From Bradyrhizobium sp. WBAH42 (lineage in GTDB: Bacteria > Pseudomonadota > Alphaproteobacteria > Rhizobiales > Xanthobacteraceae), in contig NZ_CP036533.1 in assembly GCF_024585265.1 (NCBI RefSeq), positions 6,023,001 to 6,087,000 of the forward strand: a DNA stretch of 64,000 nucleotides, written 5' to 3'. This document shows, one piece after another, positions 7,759 to 16,677 of this stretch. A program made the translations under genes and the position numbers. Numbering within the stretch: position 1 is the first letter of the stretch; every line of letters starts with the position of its first letter. The notes under the pieces are model-generated. The model was given only the letters and a program-made list of their open reading frames with translations. It did no database searches and had not been told where the DNA came from.

Positions 7759-9816
7759 GTGGCGACATATCTGGACACGCTCAATGCGGAGCAGCGCCGC
7801 GCCGTCGAGCATGGCGTGGCCGAGGTCTCGACCGTGGGCGGCCCCCTGCTCGTCATCGCCGGTGCCGGCTCCGGCAAGACCAACACGCTGGCCCACCGCG
7901 TCGCGCATCTGATCGTCGCGGGCGCCGATCCCCGCCGCATCCTGCTGATGACGTTCTCCCGCCGAGCCGCCGCGGAGATGGCCGGCCGGGTCGAGCGCAT
8001 CGCCCGCAAGGTGCTGGGCGAGAACAACGCCGCGATCATGCGCGATGCGCTGACCTGGGCCGGCACCTTCCACGGCATCGGCGCGCGGCTGCTGCGGGAA
8101 TATGCCGAGCGGATCGGCGTCGATCCCGCCTTCACCATCCATGACCGCGAGGATTCCGCCGACCTGATGAACCTGGTGCGGCACGAGCGCGGATTGTCGA
8201 AGACCGAGAGCCGCTTTCCCGCCAAGGGCACCTGCTTGTCGATCTATTCCCGCTGCGTCAATGCCGAGATGGAGATCGAGAAGGTGCTCGCCCAGCATTA
8301 TCCCTGGTGCGCGGGCTGGGCCGCCGAGCTGAAGGGCCTGTTCACCGCCTATGTCGAGGCCAAGCAGGCCCAGCACGTGCTCGATTACGACGATTTGCTG
8401 CTGTACTGGTCGCAGATGATGAGCGATGCGCTGATCGCTGAGGAGATCGGCGGCCGCTTCGACCACGTGCTGGTCGACGAATATCAGGACACCAACCGCC
8501 TGCAATCCTCGATCCTGCTGGCGCTCAAGCCCAATGGGCGCGGCCTCACCGTGGTCGGCGACGACGCGCAGTCGATCTACTCGTTCCGCGCCGCCACCGT
8601 GCGCAACATCCTGGACTTTCCGCAGAGCTTCTCGCCGCGCGCGGAGATGATCACGCTCGACCGCAATTACCGCTCGACGCAAGCAGTGCTGTCGGCGGCG
8701 AACGGCGTCATCGGCCTCGCCCGCGAGCGCTTCACAAAGAATCTCTGGACCGACCGCACGTCGGGCAGCAAGCCGCAGCTCGTCACCGTGCACGACGAGG
8801 CCGACCAGGCGCGCTACATCGTCGAGGCGGTGCTGGCCAACCGCGAGCAAGGCGCGCTGCTCAAGCACCAGGCGGTGCTGTTTCGCACCTCCTCGCATTC
8901 GGGTCCGCTGGAGATCGAGCTGACCCGCCGCAACATCCCGTTCGTGAAATTTGGCGGGCTGAAATTTCTCGATGCCGCGCATGTCAAGGACGTGCTGGCC
9001 CTGTTGCGCTTCGCCGAAAATCCGCGCGACCGCGTCGCCGGCTTTCGCATCCTGCACCTGCTTCCGGGCGTCGGCCCGGCGACCGCACAACGCGTGCTCG
9101 ACCAGATGGCGGAGAGCACCGACCCGCTTGCGGCGCTCGGCCGGCTGCCGGGGCCGGCGCGCACCGGCGAGGACTGGACCAGCTTCGTCCGGACGGTCGA
9201 AAACCTTCGCTACTCGGAATGGCCCGTCGACCTCGAACGGGTGCGGCTCTGGTACGAGCCGCATCTCGATCGCATCCATGAGGATGCCGAGACGCGCCGC
9301 GCCGATCTGATGCAGCTCGAGCAGATCGCGAGCGGCTATGCCTCCCGCGAGAAATTTTTGACCGAGCTCACGCTCGATCCGCCGGATGCGACCAGCGACA
9401 AATCAGGTCCACCCTTGCGCGACGAGGATTATTTGATCCTCTCCACCATCCACTCCGCCAAGGGCCAGGAGTGGAAATCGGTGTTCGTGCTCAACGTCGT
9501 CGACGGCTGCATGCCGTCCGATCTCGGCGCCGGCACCAGCGCCGAGCTCGAGGAGGAGCGCCGCCTGCTCTATGTCGCGATGACCCGCGCCAAGGACGAT
9601 CTTCACCTCGTCGTTCCGCAGCGCTTCTTCGTCCACGGCCAGGCCGCCAAGGGCGACCGCCACGTCTACGCCTCGCGCACCCGGTTCATCCCGGAGCAGC
9701 TGGTCTATTTGTTCGAGCGCACCGCCTGGCCGAAGGCAGCGGCGGGCGCCGCGCGCACCGCGGCGCAGGGGCCGAAGATCGACATCGGGGCAAGGATGCG
9801 CGGGATGTGGCGGTAG
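7759..9816 (+). CDS. UvrD/PcrA-type superfamily 1A DNA helicase
   Basis: A 685-residue ATP-dependent 3'-5' helicase. Walker A is AGAGSGKT (residues 34-41), followed by motif Ia (MTFSRRAAAEM), Walker B VLVDEYQDTN near 238-247, GDDAQSIYSFR, NYRS, and late motifs STIHSAKGQEW and LYVAMTRAKD. I chose the GTG at 7759 because homology to the family begins right after it (YLDTLNAEQRRAV); an upstream ATG at 7708 adds an unrelated leader. Slightly shorter than the usual 720-780 residues, with a reduced C-terminus. A role in DNA repair or replication-fork clearance is inferred. Confidence 0.93.
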   Translation: MATYLDTLNAEQRRAVEHGVAEVSTVGGPLLVIAGAGSGKTNTLAHRVAHLIVAGADPRRILLMTFSRRAAAEMAGRVERIARKVLGENNAAIMRDALTWAGTFHGIGARLLREYAERIGVDPAFTIHDREDSADLMNLVRHERGLSKTESRFPAKGTCLSIYSRCVNAEMEIEKVLAQHYPWCAGWAAELKGLFTAYVEAKQAQHVLDYDDLLLYWSQMMSDALIAEEIGGRFDHVLVDEYQDTNRLQSSILLALKPNGRGLTVVGDDAQSIYSFRAATVRNILDFPQSFSPRAEMITLDRNYRSTQAVLSAANGVIGLARERFTKNLWTDRTSGSKPQLVTVHDEADQARYIVEAVLANREQGALLKHQAVLFRTSSHSGPLEIELTRRNIPFVKFGGLKFLDAAHVKDVLALLRFAENPRDRVAGFRILHLLPGVGPATAQRVLDQMAESTDPLAALGRLPGPARTGEDWTSFVRTVENLRYSEWPVDLERVRLWYEPHLDRIHEDAETRRADLMQLEQIASGYASREKFLTELTLDPPDATSDKSGPPLRDEDYLILSTIHSAKGQEWKSVFVLNVVDGCMPSDLGAGTSAELEEERRLLYVAMTRAKDDLHLVVPQRFFVHGQAAKGDRHVYASRTRFIPEQLVYLFERTAWPKAAAGAARTAAQGPKIDIGARMRGMWR

Positions 9817-9872
9817 ACACAAGAGGCTAGTGTCGGGACCTGTCAGGATATCTGGAACAACCGAGGTCCGAC

Positions 9873-10853
9873 ATGAAAGCCGTCGTCGTCGAGCAATACG
9901 CCCCCATCGATCAGATCGAGCTGAAGGACATCCCGCCCCCGTCCATGGAGCCCGGACAGTTGCGCATTCGGGTGGAGGCAGCGGGAATCGGATTTGTCGA
10001 TGGCTTAAAGATTCAAGGCCTCTATCAAACCAAGGACCCCCTTCCCTTCATCCCCGGAACGGAGTTCGCAGGGATCGTGGACGAAGCCCCGGGCAGGCCG
10101 GGAGGTTATCAACCCGGCATGCGCGTGATGGGGATGACGCGCTCGGGCGCGCTTGCCGAAGAGATCGTCGTCACCCCCGCGGCGCTCTATCCCCTGCCGG
10201 ACGGCGTCGCGGCCGAGGTCGCCGCCTCGTTTCGCGCCAATTACCTGACCGCGCTCTATGCGCTCAGTGCACGCGCCTCGCTCTGCGCAGGCGAACAGCT
10301 TCTGGTGCTGGGCGCCGCCGGCGGTACGGGAGTCGCGGCAGTCCAGATCGGCAAGTTGCTCGGCGCCCGCGTAATCGCAGCGGCATCGACACCGGACAAG
10401 CGCGAGTTCGCGCAACAACACGGCGCCGACGCTGTGATCGACTACACGCAGACCGGCTGGCGCGACAAGCTGAAGGAATCGACTGGAGGACACGGCGCCG
10501 ACGTGATCTTCGACCCCGTCGGTGGCGACGTCTCGGTGCAAGCCTTTCGCTCCATCGCCTGGCGCGGACGCCATCTGGCGGTTGGCTTCGCCGCCGGTGC
10601 CATCCCCGCGCTGCCGTTCAATCTGCCGCTGCTGAAAGGTGGCGCCCTGCTCGGCGTCGACCTCGCGCAGCTTCCAACGCGCGAGCCCGAGTTGCAGAAG
10701 CGCCTGATGTCGGAGCTGACGGGCTGGCTGGCCGAGGGCAAGCTGAAGCCTGTGGTCGGTCGTGTCTTTGCGCTGGACGATTTCCGGGAAGCGTTCAGGA
10801 CCATGCAGACGCGTGGGGCGCTCGGTAAGATGGTCGTGCGCATCTCGAAATAG
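9873..10853 (+). CDS. Quinone oxidoreductase-like medium-chain dehydrogenase
   Basis: A 326-residue soluble NADPH-dependent oxidoreductase of the zinc-independent MDR family (QOR/Yhdh type). The N-terminal GroES-like domain contains PGTEFAGIV; the nucleotide-binding motif LGAAGGTGVAAVQIGKL lies near residues 146-162; HGADVIFDPVGG is the next typical strand-loop. The zinc ligands of alcohol dehydrogenases are absent. GAGG precedes the ATG. It starts 56 bases after the helicase gene on the same strand. The substrate cannot be told from the sequence. Confidence 0.9.
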   Translation: MKAVVVEQYAPIDQIELKDIPPPSMEPGQLRIRVEAAGIGFVDGLKIQGLYQTKDPLPFIPGTEFAGIVDEAPGRPGGYQPGMRVMGMTRSGALAEEIVVTPAALYPLPDGVAAEVAASFRANYLTALYALSARASLCAGEQLLVLGAAGGTGVAAVQIGKLLGARVIAAASTPDKREFAQQHGADAVIDYTQTGWRDKLKESTGGHGADVIFDPVGGDVSVQAFRSIAWRGRHLAVGFAAGAIPALPFNLPLLKGGALLGVDLAQLPTREPELQKRLMSELTGWLAEGKLKPVVGRVFALDDFREAFRTMQTRGALGKMVVRISK

Positions 10854-10901
10854 GAGCCGAAGATCGACATCGGTGCGAAGATGCCCGTGATGCGGCGGCA
10901 A

Positions 10902-12149
10902 CTACGCGCCCAGCCGGTCGAACTGGACCTTGCCTGCCTTCATCACCAGCGGGATGTGCTCGCCCTGACCGAGCAGGCAGGCGACGTCGCGCAGCGGATT
11001 GCCGTCGACCACCAGCAGGTCCGCGATGGCTTCGGGTGCGATCCGGCCGAGCTTGCCCTCCATGCCGAGCACTTCGGCGCCGATCAATGTCGCGCTGGCG
11101 ATGACGGCGCGCGGGCCGAGGATCTCGGCGCGAATGCGGAATTCGTCGCTCTGCAGGCGCTGCGACGGCCCGAGCAGGTCGCTGCCGAACCCCATCTTCA
11201 CACCGGCGTCGCGATAGATTGCGAGCGAGCGCAGCCCGGCGTCGCGGACATCGGCGATCTTGGCGACGCTCTCCGGCGGCAGGCCATATTGGGCGCCCTC
11301 GTTGGCCAGCGCCTCATAGGTGACGAGCGTCGGCACGACATAGGCGCCCTTCTCGGCCATGAAACGCGCGGTCGGCGCATCGACCAGATTGCCGTGCTCG
11401 ATGGTGCGCACGCCGCAGCGGACCGCGCGTTCGATGGCCGCAGCGGTATAGGCGTGGGCGAGCACATAGGTCTGGCGCCCGCGCGCCTCCTCGACGATGG
11501 CGCGGATCTCGTCCTCGGAGTAGCCGAAGGCGCCGACCGGATCGGTCGGCGAGGCGACGCCGCCGGAGGCCATGATCTTGATCTGGTCGGCTCCCATCTG
11601 CAGCTCCTCGCGCGCAGCCTTGCGCACGCCGTCGACACCGTCGGCGACGCGCGCCAGCGCGCCGACCCGCACGCAGCAGGGACATGGCGCATCGCTGGCG
11701 AGGTAATCCGAGCGTGCCCGCATGTCGCCGTGGCCGCCGGTCTGGCTGAGCGCGCGGCCGGAGACGAACAGCCGAGGACCGTCGGTCAGGCCGGTGTCGA
11801 TCGCCTGCTTCAGCGCGTGGCCGGCGCCGCCCGCGTCGCGCACAGTGGTGAAGCCCCGCCGCAGCATGCCGCGCAAGAGCAGCGTCGAGCGCAGCGTCAC
11901 CAGCACGTTCGGCATATGCACCTGCTGCGCCAGATTGAGCTCGACGGCGATGGCGTGAACATGCAAATCGATCAGCCCGGGCATCAGCGTCTTGCCTTTG
12001 AGGTCGATGATGCGATCTGCGCTGGCCTGGAGCGGCCGGTGCGAGACCTCCTTGATCACATCGTCCTCGACCAGCACGTGCTGTCCCTCCAGCAAATCCG
12101 GCTGGAGCGGGTCGAGCAGAGCGGCGTTCTTGAAGAGGATGCTGGTCAT
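10902..12149 (-). CDS. Metal-dependent amidohydrolase (imidazolonepropionase/prolidase-like)
   Basis: A 415-residue TIM-barrel amidohydrolase. Metal ligands visible are H63 and H65 in DLHVH, K190 (the likely carboxylated lysine, in QIKIMASGG), H231 in LAHAYT, H251 in IEHGN, and D323 in FGSD. It resembles hydrolases that cleave peptide-like or cyclic amides. An unusual cysteine cluster, PCPCC, occupies residues 154-158. AGGAAA precedes the start. It is the last gene of a three-gene unit with an MFS transporter and a GAF protein, 17 bases after the GAF stop, so it probably acts on the compound the transporter brings in. Confidence 0.9.
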   Translation of the reverse strand: MTSILFKNAALLDPLQPDLLEGQHVLVEDDVIKEVSHRPLQASADRIIDLKGKTLMPGLIDLHVHAIAVELNLAQQVHMPNVLVTLRSTLLLRGMLRRGFTTVRDAGGAGHALKQAIDTGLTDGPRLFVSGRALSQTGGHGDMRARSDYLASDAPCPCCVRVGALARVADGVDGVRKAAREELQMGADQIKIMASGGVASPTDPVGAFGYSEDEIRAIVEEARGRQTYVLAHAYTAAAIERAVRCGVRTIEHGNLVDAPTARFMAEKGAYVVPTLVTYEALANEGAQYGLPPESVAKIADVRDAGLRSLAIYRDAGVKMGFGSDLLGPSQRLQSDEFRIRAEILGPRAVIASATLIGAEVLGMEGKLGRIAPEAIADLLVVDGNPLRDVACLLGQGEHIPLVMKAGKVQFDRLGA

Positions 12150-12166
12150 GGTCGTTTCCTGTCAGG

Positions 12167-12670
12167 TCAGGACGAAGTCGCTGTCAGCAGCGCGGGCAGC
12201 GCGAGCTGTGCAAAGGGAAGGCACGCGGCGACATCATCTTCGCCGTACCAGCCCGCCTCGTGAAGCAGATTGAGCGAGCCGAGCGTGCGCCCACGCCAGC
12301 GCACGGGGATGTTCAGCACGCTCTCGCAGCCGAGCGAGGCGATCAGCTCGTGATCGGAGAACACGGTGCGCAGATCATCCCGCGTATAGCCGATATAGGC
12401 CTCGCCGCGGTCCAGCACGGCCTCGGTCCACGGGCCCGGTGCAAGGCACTTGCGTCCGCCAGCCGGGTACGCACCAGGCAGATTGGAGTAGAGCCGCGCC
12501 AGTTCGCTGGCCGCCTTGTCATAGGTCAGGACCGTGAACAGCTTGTGCCCGATCGCCAAGTTCAAGCCTTGGTCGAGCGCAGCGAATAGAGCATCCGGCT
12601 GGTCCACCCTGCCCTGCGCCGCCGCGACGGCGCAGAGCAGCGGATCGGCCTTAAATTTCGTCCGCGTCAT
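12167..12670 (-). CDS. Stand-alone GAF-domain protein
   Basis: A 167-residue cytoplasmic protein. Residues 30-155 read as one GAF domain: FTVLTYD, the central ARLYSNLPGAYP, then GCESVLNIPVRWRGRTLGSLNLLHE, which is the classic GAF core strand pair. There is no effector domain, membrane segment or catalytic motif. Its ATG overlaps the stop of the MFS gene (ATGA, 12667-12670), so the two are translationally coupled. It could sense the transported compound, or be an enzyme-like GAF protein such as methionine-sulfoxide reductase fRMsr; the fRMsr cysteine pattern is not evident. Confidence 0.85.
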   Translation of the reverse strand: MTRTKFKADPLLCAVAAAQGRVDQPDALFAALDQGLNLAIGHKLFTVLTYDKAASELARLYSNLPGAYPAGGRKCLAPGPWTEAVLDRGEAYIGYTRDDLRTVFSDHELIASLGCESVLNIPVRWRGRTLGSLNLLHEAGWYGEDDVAACLPFAQLALPALLTATSS

Positions 12671-14025
12671 GCCACCTCGCCCGCCGCGATCTCCTCCAGC
12701 GAACGGCCGCGCGTCGGCACGCCCATCAGCACGACGGTGACAGCCCCGAGCAGCAGCACGGTGGTTGTGACTCCGAACACGCCGGCAAAGCCGAAGTTCG
12801 GATAGAGATAGCCGACCAGGATCGGCGAGACGATCGCGCCGATGCGACCGATTGCGGAAGCGAGCCCGGCGCCCGTGGTCCTGACCGGCGTCGGGAACAC
12901 CTCGGCGGTATAGGCATAGACGCCCGCATAGGTGCCGTTCATGAAGAAGGACAGGAAGATTCCTGCCGCCATGATTTGTTGATCGCTTTGCGCGAAAGCG
13001 AGCCCGAGCGCGCTGATACCGCCGAGCACCATGTAGGTCGCGATCGTCGCCTGCCGGCCGATGCGCTCGTTGAAATACGCGGCGCTGAAATAGCCGGGGA
13101 TCTGCGCGCAATAGATCGCGATCGAATAGGCGAAGCTCTTGGTGATGCTCATGCCGTTCTGGACCAGCAGGCCCGGGATCCAGACGAAGAAAGAGTAATA
13201 GCTGAAGGTGATCGCCAGCCACATGATCCAGGTCATGATGGTGATGCGCGCCTGGCGGGGCGCAACAAGCGCCGCGAAATTGGCCAGCAGCGTGCCAGCG
13301 GTCCCGGTGGGTGCCGCGACTTCGACGACCGGCGGCGGCAGGACACGGCCTTCGCGCGCAAAGCTCGCCTCGATCCGGTCGAGCACGGCTTCGGCTTCCT
13401 TCTCCCGTCCCCTGCTCTCCAGCCAGCGCGGCGATTCCGGCAGCGCCCGGCGCCACCACAACAGCATGACGACGGGCACCGCGGTGATCACCAGCACGAT
13501 GCGCCAGCCGTTGTCGGAGGTGGGAACGATGAAGTAACCGAGCAAGGCCGCGGCAACGAAGCCGAAGGAGAAGAAGCCCGCGAGCGCCCCGGTGAAGCTG
13601 CCGCGATAACGCCGCGCCACGAACTCCGCGAGATAAGGCGCGATGATCGCGCTCTCCGCGCCGGTGCCCATGCCGGCCACGACGCGCGCGGCGAAGAAGG
13701 ATGGCCATGTGTCGACCATCGCGCTCACGATCGATGCGGCGCAATACAGCGCCAGCGCCGACATCATCACCGCGCGGCGGCCGATCAGGTCGCCCAGCGT
13801 GCCCGCCAGCAACGCCCCGAACAGAAAGCCGATATAGGTGCTGCTGCCGAGCACGCCGATCTGCACGCTCGTCAGATTCCACGCCGTGCGCAACACCGGC
13901 AGGATGAAGGCCAGCACCGCCGCGTCCATCGCGTCGAACATGTAGCCGAGCCCGCCCATCAGCAGCAGATGCGTGTGGAAGCGTGCGAAAGGAAGGCGCT
14001 CGATGCGCGCCGATATCATCGACAT
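12667..14025 (-). CDS. MFS transporter, metabolite/sugar-porter type
   Basis: A 452-residue inner-membrane protein with twelve predicted helices. It carries the MFS loop motif GTLGDLIGRRAVMM between helices 2 and 3, the acidic helix-1 motif DAMDAAV, and PESPRWL before the central loop, as in aromatic-acid and sugar symporters. A proline-rich cytoplasmic loop separates the halves. AGAGGGGGA lies 6 bases before the ATG. It is the first gene of the transporter-GAF-amidohydrolase unit and diverges from a LysR gene. Import of an organic acid or amide driven by protons is inferred. Confidence 0.92.
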   Translation of the reverse strand: MSMISARIERLPFARFHTHLLLMGGLGYMFDAMDAAVLAFILPVLRTAWNLTSVQIGVLGSSTYIGFLFGALLAGTLGDLIGRRAVMMSALALYCAASIVSAMVDTWPSFFAARVVAGMGTGAESAIIAPYLAEFVARRYRGSFTGALAGFFSFGFVAAALLGYFIVPTSDNGWRIVLVITAVPVVMLLWWRRALPESPRWLESRGREKEAEAVLDRIEASFAREGRVLPPPVVEVAAPTGTAGTLLANFAALVAPRQARITIMTWIMWLAITFSYYSFFVWIPGLLVQNGMSITKSFAYSIAIYCAQIPGYFSAAYFNERIGRQATIATYMVLGGISALGLAFAQSDQQIMAAGIFLSFFMNGTYAGVYAYTAEVFPTPVRTTGAGLASAIGRIGAIVSPILVGYLYPNFGFAGVFGVTTTVLLLGAVTVVLMGVPTRGRSLEEIAAGEVA

Positions 14026-14138
14026 GAAAGTCCCCCTCTGATGTCACGGGCCCCGGCGCGCCGCTCGGGAGGGAACCATAGACAAAGTGACATTATCGTC
14101 ATAATTTATAATCATGATCTGATATATCACGATGGTGA
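14026..14138. promoter_or_regulatory. Divergent AT-rich control region with palindromes
   Basis: Between the MFS and LysR starts lies an AT-rich island in otherwise GC-rich DNA. It contains ATTAT-N4-ATAAT (14092-14105), the palindrome ATCATGAT (14111-14118) and the 10-base palindrome TGATATATCA (14120-14129). LysR regulators typically bind such dyads in the divergent region they share with their targets, so these are likely operator and promoter elements. Which one is the recognition site is not decided by sequence alone. Confidence 0.6.
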
Positions 14139-15062
14139 ATGTCCGTGTCGTTCCGCGCGCTCGACCTCAACCTCCTGAAAGTGTTCGAGGCGCTGATGAC
14201 CGAGGGCAGCGTCACGCGCGCCGCGAATGCGTTGCGGATGACCCAGCCCGCGGTCAGCAACGCGCTCGCGCGGCTGCGCGATGCGCTCGGCGATCCCCTG
14301 TTCGTGCGGGCCGGCACCGGCATCCGCCCGACCCAGCGTGCCGTGGTGCTGTGGGAGCCGATCGGCGAGGCACTGGAAAGCGTGCGCGGTGCACTCGACG
14401 AGCAGGTATTCGATCCTGCACGTGCGCAGACCGAATTCAGCCTGTCGATGTCGGACTACGTCTCCTCGCTGGTGATGCCGAACCTGCTCGACCATCTCGG
14501 CAAGGTTGCGCCGAAGTCGCGCGTTCACACCGTGCCCAATACCGTCGTCGAGATCGCCGACCAGCTCGAGGACAACAGGGTGGACTGCGTGCTCAGCGTC
14601 TATGTCAACGAGGCGCAGCAGCCGGCCGCCATCCGCTCGCGCTCGCTGTGGACGGTCGACTATGCCTGCTTCATGCGGCGCGGCCATCCGCTCGCCGCCC
14701 AGAAACGGCTGAGCACGCGCACCTTCCTCAACGCTGGACATGTCGACGTGAGCCTCGCCGGCAAGACCATGCCGTCCTACGACCTCTTCCTGGCCTCGCG
14801 CGGGCTGTCGCGCAATCTCGTCGCGACCGTCAATCATTACAGCGCCGCCTACGAGGTCGTGCGGCAATCTGACCTGATCGCGGTGCTGCCGAGCGATCTG
14901 CGCTCGCAATCGAGGCATGCACCGCTTCTGCACGCCATGCCGCTTCCGCTCAAAGCGCCGCCACGCATCGTCAGCCTGTTCTGGCACCAGCGCAACGACA
15001 CCGTGCCGGCGCAGCGCTGGCTGCGCGAGACCCTGGTCGAGATGTTCGCCAGATCCGATTGA
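14139..15062 (+). CDS. LysR-family transcriptional regulator
   Basis: A 307-residue regulator with the winged helix-turn-helix at residues 8-66 (LDLNLLKVFEAL, then GSVTRAANALRMTQPAVSNALARLRD) and a two-lobe effector-binding domain from about residue 95. By the usual LysR rule it should control the divergent MFS-GAF-amidohydrolase unit and itself in response to the pathway compound. GATGGTGA precedes the ATG and forms a modest binding site. Confidence 0.93.
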   Translation: MSVSFRALDLNLLKVFEALMTEGSVTRAANALRMTQPAVSNALARLRDALGDPLFVRAGTGIRPTQRAVVLWEPIGEALESVRGALDEQVFDPARAQTEFSLSMSDYVSSLVMPNLLDHLGKVAPKSRVHTVPNTVVEIADQLEDNRVDCVLSVYVNEAQQPAAIRSRSLWTVDYACFMRRGHPLAAQKRLSTRTFLNAGHVDVSLAGKTMPSYDLFLASRGLSRNLVATVNHYSAAYEVVRQSDLIAVLPSDLRSQSRHAPLLHAMPLPLKAPPRIVSLFWHQRNDTVPAQRWLRETLVEMFARSD

Positions 15063-15197
15063 GCCCACCGGTTCGATGTAGAATCGGAAACGTTGCCTTT
15101 CCCGGATCAGCATTGTCGAAGCCGCCTCCCCGCCCTAGCTGCACCGCAACTATTTCCCTCCCATAAGGGCCTGTCGCGCCCCGCAGAGACCTCATCG

Positions 15198-16229
15198 ATG
15201 ACCACACCGCTCGAATTCGGACTGGATACCTTTGGCGACGTCACCAAGAACACCTCAGGCGCCCTGATCTCGCATGCGCAGGTGATCCGCAACGTCGTCG
15301 ATGAAGCGGTGCTGGCCGACGAGCTCGGCCTCGACTTCATCGGCCTCGGCGAGCATCATCGCGCCGATTTCGCGATCTCCTCGCCTGAAACCGTGCTCGC
15401 GGCGATCGCATCGCGCACCAAACGCATCCACCTCGGCTCGGCGGTGACGGTGCTGTCCTCGGACGATCCCATTCGCGTGTTCCAGCGCTTTGCCACGCTG
15501 GATGCGGTCTCGAACGGACGCGCCGAGGTGATCCTCGGCCGCGGCTCATTCACCGAATCCTTCCCGCTGTTCGGCTTCGACCTCCGCAAATATGAAGAGC
15601 TGTTCGAGGAGAAGCTCGATCTGTTGGCCGCGCTCTTGTCGCAGCAGCCGGTCACCTGGCAAGGCAAGCTGCGTCCGCCGCTGCGGGATCAGCTGGTCTA
15701 TCCGCCGGTCGAGAACGGCACGCTGAAAACCTGGATCGGCGTCGGCGGCAGTCCGCAATCGGTGGTGCGCGCCGCGCATTACGATCTGCCCCTGATGCTC
15801 GCGATCATCGGCGGCGATCCCGCCCGCTTTGCGCCCTATGTCGAGCTCTATCACCGCGCTTTCAAGGAGTTTGGCCGGCCCGCACAGCCGATCGGCGTGC
15901 ATTCGCCGGGCTATGTCGCCGAAACGGATGCGCAGGCGCGCGAAGAACTCTGGCCCGACTACAAGGCGATGCGCGACCGCATCGGCAAGGAGCGCGGCTG
16001 GCCGCCGATGGGACGCGACGAGTTCGTCCATGAGGCCGAGCATGGCTCGCTCTATGTCGGCGCGCCGGAAACGGTGGCGCGCAAGATCGCGAAGACCGCC
16101 AAGGCGCTCGGCATTTCGCGGTTTCAGTTGAAGTATTCGGCGGGACCATTGCCGCACGAGAAGCTGATGCGGAGCATCGAGCTCTACGGGCGGAAGGTGG
16201 TGCCGATGGTGCGGGAGATGATGGGGTAG
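15198..16229 (+). CDS. LLM-class flavin-dependent oxidoreductase (luciferase-like)
   Basis: A 343-residue protein of the bacterial luciferase TIM-barrel family. Visible signatures are GLGEHHRADFAISSP early in the sequence, HLGSAVTVLSSDDP, the flavin-binding GRAEVILGRGSFTESFPLFG, and a C-terminal VGAPETVARKI. Such enzymes use reduced FMN and oxygen to oxidise organic substrates. The ATG at 15198 matches where family similarity begins; an earlier in-frame ATG at 15093 would add 35 unrelated residues. It follows the LysR gene by 135 bases and might or might not belong to its regulon. Confidence 0.9.
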   Translation: MTTPLEFGLDTFGDVTKNTSGALISHAQVIRNVVDEAVLADELGLDFIGLGEHHRADFAISSPETVLAAIASRTKRIHLGSAVTVLSSDDPIRVFQRFATLDAVSNGRAEVILGRGSFTESFPLFGFDLRKYEELFEEKLDLLAALLSQQPVTWQGKLRPPLRDQLVYPPVENGTLKTWIGVGGSPQSVVRAAHYDLPLMLAIIGGDPARFAPYVELYHRAFKEFGRPAQPIGVHSPGYVAETDAQAREELWPDYKAMRDRIGKERGWPPMGRDEFVHEAEHGSLYVGAPETVARKIAKTAKALGISRFQLKYSAGPLPHEKLMRSIELYGRKVVPMVREMMG

Positions 16230-16253
16230 TGGAATGTTCGTCTTCGCTTTCGC

Positions 16254-16496
16254 TCACCAGAGTCTCTTCTTCGCGAACGCGTGGCCCGAACCCGACTTCA
16301 AATAACGCTCGAAGGCTCTCGCCTTGTGCAAATCCGAGAAGGCCACATAGGCCACCAACTTCCAAGGCATGAATCTGGAGGTATGCGATGATTTGCCTGC
16401 GTTATGATCCGCTAGCCGCTTTTTGAGGTCCGTAGTCAGGCCAATGTAGCGCTGGCCTCCGAAAGCTTCGCTCTCCAGAAGATAGACATAGTGCAT
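16254..16496 (-). CDS. GIY-YIG family nuclease
   Basis: An 80-residue single-domain protein starting MHYVYLLES, the GIY half, with RYIGLTTDLKKRLADHN (the YIG half and catalytic Arg) following, and AFERYLKSGSGHAFAKKRLW at the end. This matches the short UPF0213/YhbQ-like nucleases. No partner domain is fused. It lies 95 bases downstream of the tRNA-Tyr gene on the same strand, with a hairpin repeat between, a setting that suggests past mobility. Confidence 0.88.
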   Translation of the reverse strand: MHYVYLLESEAFGGQRYIGLTTDLKKRLADHNAGKSSHTSRFMPWKLVAYVAFSDLHKARAFERYLKSGSGHAFAKKRLW

Positions 16497-16531
16497 GGAC
16501 GCCGCCCTCCTTCGCCAAGGCTTCGGAGGGC

Positions 16532-16592
16532 ATCCTGCTTCGCGCAGTGGAAGGCTGCAAATCCTGCGAAGCGCGTTAGCGCGAAGCAGGAT
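16532..16592. repeat. 14-bp inverted repeat between GIY-YIG gene and tRNA-Tyr
   Basis: ATCCTGCTTCGCGC (16532-16545) is repeated as its exact reverse complement GCGCGAAGCAGGAT (16579-16592), and a second partial copy ATCCTGCGAAGCGC begins at 16561. The right arm ends at the encoded CCA of tRNA-Tyr, so it could fold as a processing or termination hairpin for the tRNA, or mark the edge of an inserted nuclease cassette. Confidence 0.7.
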
Positions 16593-16677
16593 GGTGGGGG
16601 AGGCAGGACTCGAACCTGCGAAGCCATGAGGCGGCTGATTTACAGTCAGCTCCCTTTGCCACTCGGGACACTCCCCC
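16592..16677 (-). tRNA. tRNA-Tyr (anticodon GTA)
   Basis: The minus strand begins GGGGGAG, has a D-arm with GCAAAGGGAGC, anticodon stem-loop GACTGTAAATC with GTA, the long variable arm of a class II tRNA, T-arm GGTTCGAGTCC, and CTCCCCC, discriminator A and CCA. Total 86 nt including the encoded CCA. Confidence 0.97.

Noticed and set aside
12167..14047. One 626-codon minus-strand frame covering the GAF protein and much more
   Set aside because: Only the last 167 codons are real. The earlier part is out of frame with the MFS transporter, which overlaps the GAF start by ATGA.
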